From Paraclostridium hominis (GTDB lineage Bacteria > Bacillota > Clostridia > Peptostreptococcales > Peptostreptococcaceae): a stretch of 64,000 nucleotides of DNA. The notes beneath the pieces were generated by a model. The model was not told where the DNA came from. It made no database searches and saw only the letters and a list, made by a program, of their open reading frames with translations. Positions 8,184 to 16,880 of the stretch are shown one piece after another (within the stretch, counting starts at the first letter, position 1; each line of letters starts with the position of its first letter). The stretch lies in contig NZ_JACRWD010000001.1 of assembly GCF_014306135.1 (NCBI RefSeq), forward strand, positions 1,178,001 through 1,242,000. Reading direction: 5' to 3'. The position numbers were made by a program, and so were the translations under genes.

Positions 8184-9350
8184 TTATATAGCATCTACTG
8201 CTTCTTTAATTCTATTTAAAGCTTCTTTAATAGTTGATATAGGACAACCTATATTCATTCTCATAAATCCACTTCCACCATTTCCAAATCCTATTCCACT
8301 ACTTAATGCTAATCCTGCTTTATCTATAAAAAATCTTGCTAAATCTTCATCATCTAGACCTAAATTTCTACAATCTAGCCAAGTTAAGAAAGTTCCTTCT
8401 TGTTTTATTACTTTAATCTTAGGTATATTTTCACTTATATATTTAACTACATAATTATAATTATTTTCAATGTAGATAAGAAGTCTATCAAGCCAAGACT
8501 CGCCTTTATTATATGCTGCTATTAAAGCTTCAGCACCAAGTACATTAGGTTCTGTTGAAAATAATTTTTTATATTCATTTCTCAAACTTTCATTAGTTAT
8601 AATAGCATTTGATGTGTATAATCCAGCTAAGTTAAACGTTTTGCTAGGTGCTGTTAACGTAACTATATTATCTTTATAATATGGAGCTACTTTTGTTAAA
8701 GAATTATGTTTATATCCTTTAAATATCAAGTCAGAATGTATTTCATCACTTATTATAAATACTTTGTAGCTTTCACATATTTCTACTATTCTTTCAAGTT
8801 CCTCTAACGTCCATACCCTACCTATAGGGTTGTGAGGGTTACATAATATAAATACCTTAACCCCTGTAGCTATTTTTCTTTCAAATTCATTAAAATCTAT
8901 CTCATATCTGTTATCATTTATTACTAATTCACTTTGAATTATATCACATTTATTTTCATTTAATACTCTAAAGAAAGAATGATATACGGGTGATTGTACT
9001 AATACTTTATCATTTTCTTTTACAAGAATTTTAAGTAAAAAGTTTATAGCTGTCACAACTCCAGGTGTATATACTATATCTTCTGTATTTATATCTAAAT
9101 CGTGTCTTTTTTTCATCCAATTAACGACTGCTTCTTTATAACCTTTTACTGTATCGTATCCAAGATTTCCAGTTGATACTTTTTTAATTAAAGCTTTTGT
9201 TATTTCATCGCAAGTTTCAAAGTCCATATCAGCAATCCACATAGGAATTATATCATCTCTATCTGTATTAAAATTTTCTTTATATTTATCATATTTAACT
9301 GAATTTGTCCCTATTCGATTTACTCCCTTATTAAAAACTTCATTAGACAT
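8184..9350 (-). CDS. patB: MalY/PatB-type PLP-dependent C-S lyase / aminotransferase
   Basis: The 388-residue fold-type I PLP enzyme has PMWIADMDF near the N-terminus, NPHNPIGRVW, SDEIHSDLIF and TAPSKTFNLAG with the PLP lysine, then GFMRMNIGCP with the carboxylate-binding Arg. These mark the MalY/PatB group, which cleaves cystathionine or cysteine to release sulfide, and often selenocysteine too. It is the first gene of the operon with yqeC, mocA and the MoeA-like gene, with GGGGGAGG before the ATG. I infer that it could feed sulfide or selenide to the hydroxylase cofactor; a plain methionine-metabolism role is the alternative. Confidence 0.85.
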   Translation of the reverse strand: MSNEVFNKGVNRIGTNSVKYDKYKENFNTDRDDIIPMWIADMDFETCDEITKALIKKVSTGNLGYDTVKGYKEAVVNWMKKRHDLDINTEDIVYTPGVVTAINFLLKILVKENDKVLVQSPVYHSFFRVLNENKCDIIQSELVINDNRYEIDFNEFERKIATGVKVFILCNPHNPIGRVWTLEELERIVEICESYKVFIISDEIHSDLIFKGYKHNSLTKVAPYYKDNIVTLTAPSKTFNLAGLYTSNAIITNESLRNEYKKLFSTEPNVLGAEALIAAYNKGESWLDRLLIYIENNYNYVVKYISENIPKIKVIKQEGTFLTWLDCRNLGLDDEDLARFFIDKAGLALSSGIGFGNGGSGFMRMNIGCPISTIKEALNRIKEAVDAI

Positions 9351-9413
9351 ATAATTTCCTCCCCCAAAGCATATTTTATATATTTTAGATTTTATATTAA
9401 TATGTCTAAATTT

Positions 9414-10067
9414 TCAATTGCATTTTCTATTAGAAATTTTATAAGTTAGATGTATATAAATTATGTCAAACACTTGAATTAACATTATAATAAGTAATTC
9501 TGTATTTGTTGATGGTAACATATTAGAAAATTTTAAAATAGCTATAGCTAAAGTTCCAATCCACTTAAAGATTGCTATAAATATTGATTGACCTAAAGTA
9601 TTTCCTCTATTTAAAATCATGTTGACAAATAATATAGACATAATTAAATTTTGTAAGTTTGCAATAAATCCTGATGCTTGAACTATACTATTTTCATATA
9701 AAATTGAAATATCATTAACAAATAAAATTATAAATATTATTAAAAATAATATATCTAGTATAGCAAATATATTTAGTTCTTTCTTAGTTATAAGATTTTT
9801 ATATTTTAAATTTTCATATCCATATTTAAAAAATGTATATAATATTATTAAATCAAGAATTAACCATAAAATGAACATAATTCTAGCCATTAGTAAATTT
9901 TCTGGTGGATATATAAAGCTAAATGTAAATTCCCAAGCTAAATTAAGAGCTAATGCAAATAAAGGCATTCCGCAAGTTTTATCTTTAAAACTTTTATAGA
10001 TTATTATTATATAAGTCATAATCCAGAAAATACCACATGATAATTGTAAAAATAGTTCAATATTCAA
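9414..10067 (-). CDS. Seven-helix membrane protein resembling Pyr4-type terpene cyclases
   Basis: I prefer the TTG at 10067, which follows GGGGTGAT (10071-10078); the upstream ATG at 10085 overlaps that ribosome site. The product has 217 residues and about seven hydrophobic helices. Helix 2 has NLAWEFTFSFIYPP with Glu46, the next helix has WLILDLIILYTFFKYG with Asp72, and the last helix has VFDIIYI with Asp201. Pyr4/PaxB fungal terpene cyclases (about 240 residues) have the same W-E...P and D motifs, with essential Glu63 and Asp218. A cyclase or related activity is inferred. No isoprenoid gene is adjacent, so the substrate is unknown. Confidence 0.55.
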   Translation of the reverse strand: MNIELFLQLSCGIFWIMTYIIIIYKSFKDKTCGMPLFALALNLAWEFTFSFIYPPENLLMARIMFILWLILDLIILYTFFKYGYENLKYKNLITKKELNIFAILDILFLIIFIILFVNDISILYENSIVQASGFIANLQNLIMSILFVNMILNRGNTLGQSIFIAIFKWIGTLAIAILKFSNMLPSTNTELLIIMLIQVFDIIYIHLTYKISNRKCN

Positions 10068-10168
10068 AAAATCACCCCATATCAAATCTATTCAAAAAAT
10101 GAATTCTTATACACAATCAAATTGTATAAGACACATATTTTGTTATATCATAGTATTTTCCTATATTA

Positions 10169-10198
10169 AAAAGACTTATACAAATGTATAAGTCTTTT
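10169..10198 (-). terminator. Intrinsic terminator after the aminotransferase gene
   Basis: A 14-bp perfect stem (10169-10182 with 10185-10198) has T/A ends on both strands. It lies 6 bp after the minus-strand stop at 10204. Confidence 0.85.
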
Positions 10199-10203
10199 AT
10201 AAT

Positions 10204-11397
10204 TTATTTATTTAAATTTAAGTAAGCTTCTAATCCTTCTTTTAATATCTTAGCTGCTTTAGATAAGTCTTCTTTATTTAGTATGTAAGCAAGTCTTATC
10301 TCATCAACTCCAAGACCTTCTGTTTTATAGAATCCTTCTGCTGGACAAGGCATTACAGTTTCTCCATCTATTTCGAAGTCACTTAACATCCATTTAACAA
10401 AATCATCAGCACTTTTTACTGGTAATTTAGCAACTATATAAAATGCCCCTGTTGGTTTTTTACATATAACTCCAGGTACTTTTATAAGCTCATTATATAA
10501 TACATCTCTTCTTTCTCTATACTCTTCATTTACTTCTTTTAAATAAGAGTTTGGAGTTTTATAAAGTTCTACTGCTCCCACTTGCTCTAATGTAGGAACT
10601 GATAATCTAGCTTGGCAAAGTTTTAATATTTCGCCCATAAATTCTTTATTTTTAGAAGCTAGCGAACCTATTCTAGCTCCACATGCACTATATCTTTTAG
10701 ATACACTGTCTACTATTATAACTCTATCTTCTACTTCTTTAACATTACCTAAACTAGTATATTCACCTTCATAAACAAACTCTCTGTAAACTTCATCTGC
10801 TATTATCCATAAATCATTTTCCTTAGCTATATCAGATATCATTTTTATCTCTTCTTTAGTGTAAACTACTCCAGTTGGATTTCCTGGATTTGAGAATAAT
10901 ATAGCACGAGTATTTGAATCTATCTTAGATACGATTTCCTCTTTAGCAGGTAAGTGGAATCCGTTTTCTGCAAGTGTAGTTATAGGTTTTATTTCAACTC
11001 CAACTGCATTTGCAAAGCTGTTATAGTTTGAGTAAAATGGTTCAGGTACTAATATGTTATCCCCTTCATTACATAATGTTATCATAGTGAAAAATAAAGC
11101 TTCACTACCACCATTTAATATTAATATATCTTCTATATCAAAGTTTATATCGTATTCTTTATAATACTTTTGTATAGCTTCTCTAAGTTCTGGTAACCCT
11201 TCTGATAAAGCATACTCTAATACGTTTTCCCTGTCATTAGATATAGCTTCAAAAAAGTTTTCTGGAGTCTTTATATCTGGTTGACCTATATTTAAATGAT
11301 ATACTTTTTTTCCTTGTTTTTTAGCTTGTGCTGCATAAGTTAATAGCTCCATTATAGTTGAAGCTTCTACTGATTTTATTCTTGAAGAAAATTTCAT
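10204..11397 (-). CDS. Class I/II pyridoxal-phosphate aminotransferase (aspartate aminotransferase-like)
   Basis: The 397-residue cytosolic enzyme has YHLNIGQPDIKTP at the N-terminus, LNGGSEALFFT, SNPGNPTGVVYT, ADEVYREF and DSVSKRYSACGARIG, which holds the PLP lysine. The usual C-terminal Arg is in EIRLAY. The length is normal for the AspC/ArAT group. The amino-donor preference cannot be read from sequence. It is a single-gene unit with its own terminator. A TTTACA box and a TATACT box upstream (about 11440-11465) could be its promoter. Confidence 0.88.
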   Translation of the reverse strand: MKFSSRIKSVEASTIMELLTYAAQAKKQGKKVYHLNIGQPDIKTPENFFEAISNDRENVLEYALSEGLPELREAIQKYYKEYDINFDIEDILILNGGSEALFFTMITLCNEGDNILVPEPFYSNYNSFANAVGVEIKPITTLAENGFHLPAKEEIVSKIDSNTRAILFSNPGNPTGVVYTKEEIKMISDIAKENDLWIIADEVYREFVYEGEYTSLGNVKEVEDRVIIVDSVSKRYSACGARIGSLASKNKEFMGEILKLCQARLSVPTLEQVGAVELYKTPNSYLKEVNEEYRERRDVLYNELIKVPGVICKKPTGAFYIVAKLPVKSADDFVKWMLSDFEIDGETVMPCPAEGFYKTEGLGVDEIRLAYILNKEDLSKAAKILKEGLEAYLNLNK

Positions 11398-11527
11398 CTC
11401 TTAACCTCCTAATTGTCACGAATAGTATTTTGCTGTATTTAGTATACAAGGTTTCTTTTCTTGTAAACATTCTAACATATTATTCCAATAAGTTAAACGT
11501 TTTTTTAGAAATCTAAAAAAGTTATTA

Positions 11528-11556
11528 TTTTCAGTATTTTAAGTAAATTTTATAAT
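11528..11556 (+). promoter_or_regulatory. Candidate promoter for the sulfurtransferase gene
   Basis: TTTTCA (11528-11533), 17 bp, TATAAT (11551-11556). Predicted transcription start is near 11563, so the long hairpin at 11576-11635 would be wholly within the leader RNA. Confidence 0.5.
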
Positions 11557-11575
11557 GTATTGAAATTTCTTCAAT

Positions 11576-11635
11576 CTAAGTATATATTAATTAGGTAATG
11601 ATATGAAAACCATTACCTAATTAATATATACTTAG
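11576..11635 (+). promoter_or_regulatory. 25-bp perfect leader hairpin abutting the Shine-Dalgarno
   Basis: Arm 11576-11600 is the exact reverse complement of 11611-11635, with a 10-nt loop (atatgaaaac). The right arm runs into AGGAGGA at 11634-11640, so folding would partly bury the ribosome site of the gene at 11647. There is no U-run, so it is not a normal terminator. Possible roles are translational control, mRNA stability, or a protein-binding DNA palindrome. Confidence 0.75.
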
Positions 11636-11646
11636 GAGGAAATTTT

Positions 11647-12489
11647 ATGACAAACTTAGTTAATGCTAAATGGTTGAAAGAAAATTTAAATAATGAAAAT
11701 TTAGTTATAGTCGATTGTAGATTTGATTTAATGGATAAAGAATATGGAAAAAGAAGTTATGAAAAAAATCATATAAAAGGTGCAGTAAGAGTAGATTTAG
11801 AAACTGAACTATCTAGCGAAGTCAAAGCTCATGGTGGTAGACATCCAATCCCAGGTTCAGAAAGCTTAAAAAATACATTTGAAAACTTAGGTATAAATAA
11901 TGATTCTTTAATAGTTTGTTATGATGAAGGTGATTTAGCTGGTCCTTCTAGATTATGGTGGATATTAAAGTATTTAGGCCACAGTGAAGTCTATGTATTA
12001 AACGGTGGAATAAATGAGTTTATAAAAATTGGTGGTATTACTGATGATAAAATACCCGAGATTAAAAAAGGTTCTTTTGAAGTTAGGGTAAATGACTCTA
12101 TGAGAGTTGATATGAATTATGTAAAAGAAAGATTATATAAAGATGATGTAGCTATAGTTGATTCTAGAGAGCATAAAAGATATTTAGGAGAGTTTGAACC
12201 AGTTGACAAAAGAGCAGGTCATATTCCAAGTGCCTTAAATTACTTCTGGATGGATATATTAGATAAAAAAGATGATAGTTTTAAATTAAAATCTGTAGAT
12301 GAATTAAAAAAACATTTTAGTAAATTAAATGATTATAATGAAGTTATAGTTTACTGTGGTTCTGGTGTAACAGCTTGCCCTAATAGTTTAGCACTTAGTG
12401 AGGCAGGTATTAAACATAAGCTTTATACTGGTAGTTTTAGTGACTGGGTAAGCTATGATGATAATAAAGTTAATACTACAGAAATATAA
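11647..12489 (+). CDS. sseA: Sulfurtransferase with two rhodanese domains (SseA type)
   Basis: The 280-residue protein has an inactive-type N-terminal rhodanese domain (VIVDCRFDL, NHIKGAVRVD, GGRHPIPG, CYDEGDLAGPSRLWW) and a C-terminal domain with the active-site loop YCGSGVTACPNSLALSEAG, the catalytic Cys being in CGSGVTA. This loop is typical of thiosulfate or 3-mercaptopyruvate sulfurtransferases. Length and layout match SseA. It is a stand-alone gene, with the long leader hairpin before it and a strong terminator after it. Confidence 0.9.
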   Translation: MTNLVNAKWLKENLNNENLVIVDCRFDLMDKEYGKRSYEKNHIKGAVRVDLETELSSEVKAHGGRHPIPGSESLKNTFENLGINNDSLIVCYDEGDLAGPSRLWWILKYLGHSEVYVLNGGINEFIKIGGITDDKIPEIKKGSFEVRVNDSMRVDMNYVKERLYKDDVAIVDSREHKRYLGEFEPVDKRAGHIPSALNYFWMDILDKKDDSFKLKSVDELKKHFSKLNDYNEVIVYCGSGVTACPNSLALSEAGIKHKLYTGSFSDWVSYDDNKVNTTEI

Positions 12490-12490
12490 A

Positions 12491-12547
12491 AAATAAATAA
12501 AAGCTATACGAAAATCTAATCTTTCGTATAGCTTTTATTTATTTTTT
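12491..12547. terminator. Bidirectional terminator between convergent genes
   Basis: A 23-bp stem (12491-12513 with 12522-12544) has an 8-nt loop and A/T runs on both sides. It serves sseA on plus and the 96-residue gene on minus. Confidence 0.9.
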
Positions 12548-12565
12548 ATTAGATTTATATAATAT

Positions 12566-12856
12566 TTAAACTTTTAATGCTTCTCTTTGTGCATCCTTTT
12601 TATCCATATATTCATTTAACTTTTTTTTAGCTATATATTCTATATCTTCATAACTCATATTATTTTGTTTATTTTTCACTATATCTAAACCTATTTCAAG
12701 TAATTCTTTATCTGTAAATTTATTTTGTATATATTCTTCAATTCTAGGTATATCCTTATTTTCTATATTTTTATAAACTTTAGTCATTGCAACAAGACTA
12801 TTAATTAAATTGAAATCATCCACTATACTTAGTTTACTTAAATCTATATTTTTCAT
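12566..12856 (-). CDS. Hypothetical small helical protein
   Basis: I do not recognise this 96-residue product. It is soluble and predicted helical (IENKDIPRIEEYIQNKF, SYEDIEYIAKKKLNEYMD), with no Cys, signal or membrane segment. GGGGGG before the ATG gives a strong ribosome site. It is flanked by its own terminator downstream and the AAC(3)-type gene upstream, with a gap of 88 bp, so co-transcription is possible but not shown. Confidence 0.7.
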   Translation of the reverse strand: MKNIDLSKLSIVDDFNLINSLVAMTKVYKNIENKDIPRIEEYIQNKFTDKELLEIGLDIVKNKQNNMSYEDIEYIAKKKLNEYMDKKDAQREALKV

Positions 12857-12944
12857 TAATATCCCCCCATTTCCCTATATTATTATAAGTATAACATAAA
12901 TTTAACCATTTCTATATCTTAATTCCCATAATTTTCATAATCTT

Positions 12945-13751
12945 TTAACTTTTTTGCGATAAAAATTTTGTTGCAAAATCTACACATTCTCTTTGAGAAA
13001 ATAGCTTACAATTAGCATTGCCTATTTTATAATTTACAACTTTATAATTTTTTTCAAATAACTCTCCTATGTACCCAAAACCATCAGAATCTAATTCCAA
13101 GTCATAAAACTCTTTCCAAACTCTTTTACCATTCTCAACTATAGGAGCTCCAGATATAAATTTTTCTCTACATTCACTTCTATATTCACTTAAATGAAAC
13201 GATGTATTGTTATCATATGGTACTCCAAGTAATAATACATATGAATCTAAATCATATAGTCTAGCAATTGGTGAATTTTCTGACAATCCATATTCCAAAC
13301 TATGATTTTCAATTATAAAATTTTTATCCTTGCCATAAGCACTAAATGATACTTGTGGATGGTGACTTCTCTTAACTCCTTCATATTTAATAAAAGTCTC
13401 GGCTATTATTCCCATACCTCTACATGGAGTTGTTTTTGGGTTAAATGCTGGCATCTCTTCTCTAATAATTTCATACCATTTTTTTGGTACTTCAGGATTA
13501 CACCAATAAGAAGGCTCAGAGTAATCTCCACTATGACTAGGCATAACTATATTTCCATCTTCTCCTATAACCTCTATAAGTGCATCTATAACAGCTATAG
13601 GACCTCCACAAACCCACCCTATAGAACTAAGTGATGAGTGAACTATTATAGTCATCCCTTTTTTAATACCCATACTTTTAAAATCTTTTATCAATGAATT
13701 TTTAGTGTATGCTCTATGACTTGACTTAACTACATCATGTTCTCTACTCAT
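12945..13751 (-). CDS. AAC(3)-family aminoglycoside N-acetyltransferase-like protein
   Basis: The 268-residue protein has GMTIIVHSSLSSIGWVCGG at residues 33-51, VIGEDGNIVMPSHSGDYSEP, and SHHPQVSFSAYG, the acetyl-CoA and catalytic His region of the Antibiotic_NAT fold, plus LLLGVPYDNNTSFHLSEY. The length is normal for the family. Real aminoglycoside resistance is not certain: many chromosomal members (YokD-like) have other or unknown acceptors. It sits alone among purine-metabolism genes. Confidence 0.85.
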   Translation of the reverse strand: MSREHDVVKSSHRAYTKNSLIKDFKSMGIKKGMTIIVHSSLSSIGWVCGGPIAVIDALIEVIGEDGNIVMPSHSGDYSEPSYWCNPEVPKKWYEIIREEMPAFNPKTTPCRGMGIIAETFIKYEGVKRSHHPQVSFSAYGKDKNFIIENHSLEYGLSENSPIARLYDLDSYVLLLGVPYDNNTSFHLSEYRSECREKFISGAPIVENGKRVWKEFYDLELDSDGFGYIGELFEKNYKVVNYKIGNANCKLFSQRECVDFATKFLSQKS

Positions 13752-13934
13752 AATATCCCTCTTTTCAATTTATATAAAATTAAATTTGAAAATATGTATT
13801 TATTAGAATTTTATATACTACAAATTTATCTACAATCCTCTATTTTATCTTTTAATTATATGTAACTATATTGAAACCAATTACACAAATATATAGTTTA
13901 TAATTATTTTAACAATTATTTAGGGGGTAATCAT

Positions 13935-14129
13935 ATGAAATGTCTAAGATGTAATACTGAAATTAAATTCTTAAAAGAGTATAGATTTGATTCACAAGAA
14001 GCTAATAGAGGTTTTTTAAAAGCTATATTTGATGTGGAAGAGCACTTAATGTTTGAAATATATGTATGCCCTAAGTGTAAGCATACAGAATTTATATATA
14101 CAGGTAAATCTACTTGGATTGACTGTTAA
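13935..14129 (+). CDS. Small zinc-ribbon-like protein
   Basis: The 64-residue product has two CxxC pairs, MKCLRC at the start and CPKCKHTEF at residues 45-53, separated by about 40 residues with an aromatic, acidic middle. This is the pattern of a zinc ribbon such as those in small nucleic-acid-binding proteins. GGGGG before the ATG is the ribosome site. It runs divergently from the AAC(3)-type gene and ends at a shared terminator with xdhA. The function is unknown. Confidence 0.75.
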   Translation: MKCLRCNTEIKFLKEYRFDSQEANRGFLKAIFDVEEHLMFEIYVCPKCKHTEFIYTGKSTWIDC

Positions 14130-14130
14130 T

Positions 14131-14162
14131 AAAAAAGTTAGGATATATATCCTAACTTTTTT
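14131..14162. terminator. Bidirectional terminator between the zinc-ribbon gene and xdhA
   Basis: A near-perfect palindrome (aaaaaagttaggat and its complement) with A and T runs at both ends lies between convergent stops at 14129 and 14166. Confidence 0.9.
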
Positions 14163-14165
14163 ATA

Positions 14166-16430
14166 TTATTTATGCATTCCTAAAAATACTTTCTCAGGTG
14201 TTATAGGTAGTTTATTTACCCTAACTTTGCAAGCATTATAAACAGCTTCTTGTATAGCTGGTAATGGTGTATTTATAACTACCTCTCCTACAGATTTAGC
14301 TCCAAATGGACCTGTTGGCTCATGAGTTTCTACAAAATCAACTATTACATTACCAACATCACATCTAGCAGGTATTTTATACTGCATAAATGTATTTGTA
14401 TCCATTTGTCCGTTATCCGTATGTCTAACTTCTTCAAACATAGCCATTCCTATACCTTGAACTATTCCACCTTCAACTTGAATTTTAGCTAATTTTTTAT
14501 TTATAACTGTTCCGCAATCTACAACTGCTACATAATCTAATATCTTATATTTTCCTGTTTCTATATCCATTTCAGTTTCAACAAATCCTGCTATAAAAGG
14601 TGGTGGAGACACTTCACTTCCATGAGAAGCATAACCTATTAATTGCTCTTTTTCTGGGCCAACTGTAAAGTCAACAGCTATATCAAACACAGATATTTTA
14701 TTGCATTCACTGTGCACATACTCTCCATCAAATTCAGCATATTCTTTATCTATGCCCAGTCTTTTAGCTCCAACTTCGATTATCTTTTCACGAAGCTTAG
14801 TAGCTGCTTTAACAACTGCCATACCTGTTACATATGTAGTAGATGATGCATATGAACCTGGATCATATGGAACTACATCAGTGTCTGCCGATATAACATT
14901 TATTTTCTCCATAGAAGTTTCAAGTATTTCACAAGCCATCTGAGAAAGTATTGTGTCACTTCCCGTTCCCATATCTGTTGATCCTATTAATAATGTATAG
15001 TTTCCATCATCATTTAACCTAATTTCTGCACTGGCAGTATCTATTCCTGCAATACCAGACCCTTGCATAGTTAGCGCCATTCCTACACTTCTAATTTTGC
15101 CATTATTCATTTTTTTAGAAGGATATTTTTCATCCCATTTTATAAGTTCTTTACCTTTTTTTATACAATTTACTAAATCTACACTATTTAATGTTTTATT
15201 ATAAGCAAAACTAGTTTCCCCTTCTTTAACTATATTTTTAAGTCTTATTTCAGTTGGATCCATATTTAACTTATGAGCTAAAACATTTATAGTTGATTCT
15301 ACAGCAAAACATCCTTGAGTTGCACCATAACCTCTAAGTGCTCCAGCTGGCATTTTGTTTGTGTATACTACATTACCTTTAAATCTTGATGCAGTTAACT
15401 TATTATACATTGGCATAGTTTTTTCTCCAACTAAACCAAATGTAGTTGAAGCATGTTCTCCATATGCTCCTGTATCAGATAATGCATCTATATCTATAAC
15501 TTTTATTACTCCTTCTTTAGTAGCTCCCATTCTTACAGTTAATTTCATTGCATGTCTACTTGTAGAGCAGTTAAAAGTTTCTTTTCTATCATATATTAAT
15601 TTTGCAGGTTTACCTGTCTTAAGCGTTACTATAGCTGAGAATATTTCAACACAAGCAGTTTGCTTACCACCAAATCCTCCTCCTATTCTCGGCTTTATAA
15701 CTCTTATTTTACTTGAAGGTATATTTAAAGCTCTAGATAGATGTCTTCTTACATGAAATGGAATTTGAGTAGAACTAACTACTACTAATCTGCCATTATG
15801 ATCTAAATAGTTATATGCTCTATAAGTTTCCATCATAGCATGGGCTTGAGCTTGAGTATAATATGTTTCTTCAACTACTAAATCACATTTTTCTAATTCT
15901 TCTTCTATATTACCTTTTTCATATAAGTGTTTTGCCACTATATTTCTTGTTCTTTCCATACCTATATCAAAATTACAGTGGACATCTTCATCATGTACTA
16001 CTACTTCATTATCTATAGCTTTTTCCATATCTATTACAGGTTTTAATACTTCGTATTCAACCTTTATCATTTTCATAGCTTTTACAGCAGTTTTTTCATC
16101 TATTGCCGCAACTATAGCAACTTCATCTCCAATATATCTAACAGTATCTTCAAGTATTAATCTATCATAAGGAGATGGTTCTGGATAGGATTGTCCTGCT
16201 AGTGTAAATCTATTATTGGGAACATCTTTATACGTTAAAACACATTCAACTCCATCTATTTTTAATGCTCTTGAAGTATCTATATTTTTTATTTTTGCAT
16301 ATGCATGTGGGCTTCTTAATATTTTCACTACTAAAGCATCTTTAGATGCTAAATCGTCAGTATAAACTGGTTTTCCTGTAGCTATAGCCATTCCATCTAT
16401 TTTATGTATTCCTTTTCCAACTATTTTCAT
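14166..16430 (-). CDS. xdhA: Xanthine dehydrogenase family, molybdopterin-binding subunit
   Basis: The 754-residue large subunit has the family landmarks in order: GKPVYTDD near the N-terminus, QAHAMMETY, GGGFGGKQTA (molybdopterin contact), GALRGYGATQ, DMGTGSDTILSQMACE, GSYASSTTYVTG and PTGPFGAKSVGE, the last containing the active-site Glu. It hydroxylates purines or related heterocycles using water. Nearby yqeC and a purine permease make a selenium-type purine hydroxylase most likely, but the substrate cannot be read from sequence. It is the last gene of xdhB-xdhC-xdhA and starts right after the xdhC stop. Confidence 0.92.
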   Translation of the reverse strand: MKIVGKGIHKIDGMAIATGKPVYTDDLASKDALVVKILRSPHAYAKIKNIDTSRALKIDGVECVLTYKDVPNNRFTLAGQSYPEPSPYDRLILEDTVRYIGDEVAIVAAIDEKTAVKAMKMIKVEYEVLKPVIDMEKAIDNEVVVHDEDVHCNFDIGMERTRNIVAKHLYEKGNIEEELEKCDLVVEETYYTQAQAHAMMETYRAYNYLDHNGRLVVVSSTQIPFHVRRHLSRALNIPSSKIRVIKPRIGGGFGGKQTACVEIFSAIVTLKTGKPAKLIYDRKETFNCSTSRHAMKLTVRMGATKEGVIKVIDIDALSDTGAYGEHASTTFGLVGEKTMPMYNKLTASRFKGNVVYTNKMPAGALRGYGATQGCFAVESTINVLAHKLNMDPTEIRLKNIVKEGETSFAYNKTLNSVDLVNCIKKGKELIKWDEKYPSKKMNNGKIRSVGMALTMQGSGIAGIDTASAEIRLNDDGNYTLLIGSTDMGTGSDTILSQMACEILETSMEKINVISADTDVVPYDPGSYASSTTYVTGMAVVKAATKLREKIIEVGAKRLGIDKEYAEFDGEYVHSECNKISVFDIAVDFTVGPEKEQLIGYASHGSEVSPPPFIAGFVETEMDIETGKYKILDYVAVVDCGTVINKKLAKIQVEGGIVQGIGMAMFEEVRHTDNGQMDTNTFMQYKIPARCDVGNVIVDFVETHEPTGPFGAKSVGEVVINTPLPAIQEAVYNACKVRVNKLPITPEKVFLGMHK

Positions 16431-16880
16431 TTACTTTACCCCCAGATATCTTTTGATTGCTCTTAATTGTCCCATATACCCTGTACATCTACATAAATTT
16501 CCAGTTAAGTAATGTATTATCTCTTCTTCTGTAGGATTGTTAAGTTCTTCTTTCATAGCTAAAACTGTCATTATAAATCCTGGCGAACAAAAACCACATT
16601 GTTCTGCGCCTTCATTAACTAAAATTTCAGCAAATTCACTAGCTTCTTTTTCTAATCCTTCTATAGTTGTTATCTCTTTATTTAAAGCTCTAACTGTTAA
16701 TGTTGCACAAGATAATGTAGGTTTTTTATCTATCCAAATAGAACAAAGCCCACAACATCCTGTATCACAACCTCTTTTTACACTTAAGTTCCCTAGTTTT
16801 CTTAAGCTATCTACTAAATACTCTTCTGGCTCTATATCAAGCTTTCTTAATTTTCCATTTACTTCAAGTTCTACTAGCAT
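16431..16880 (-). CDS. xdhC: Xanthine dehydrogenase family, 2Fe-2S subunit
   Basis: The 149-residue subunit has a ferredoxin-like N-terminal cluster site (RGCDTGCCGLCSI plus a later Cys in LSC) and the helical second cluster site QCGFCSPG with LCRCTGY. It passes electrons from the molybdenum centre to the FAD subunit. Its start overlaps the xdhB stop by 7 bp, and its stop touches the xdhA start, so translation is coupled. All eight cluster cysteines are present. Confidence 0.93.
   Translation of the reverse strand: MLVELEVNGKLRKLDIEPEEYLVDSLRKLGNLSVKRGCDTGCCGLCSIWIDKKPTLSCATLTVRALNKEITTIEGLEKEASEFAEILVNEGAEQCGFCSPGFIMTVLAMKEELNNPTEEEIIHYLTGNLCRCTGYMGQLRAIKRYLGVK

Noticed and set aside
15355..15756. 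Plus-strand open frame of 133 codons inside xdhA
   Set aside because: Antisense shadow of a conserved coding sequence; no ribosome site and no recognisable family.
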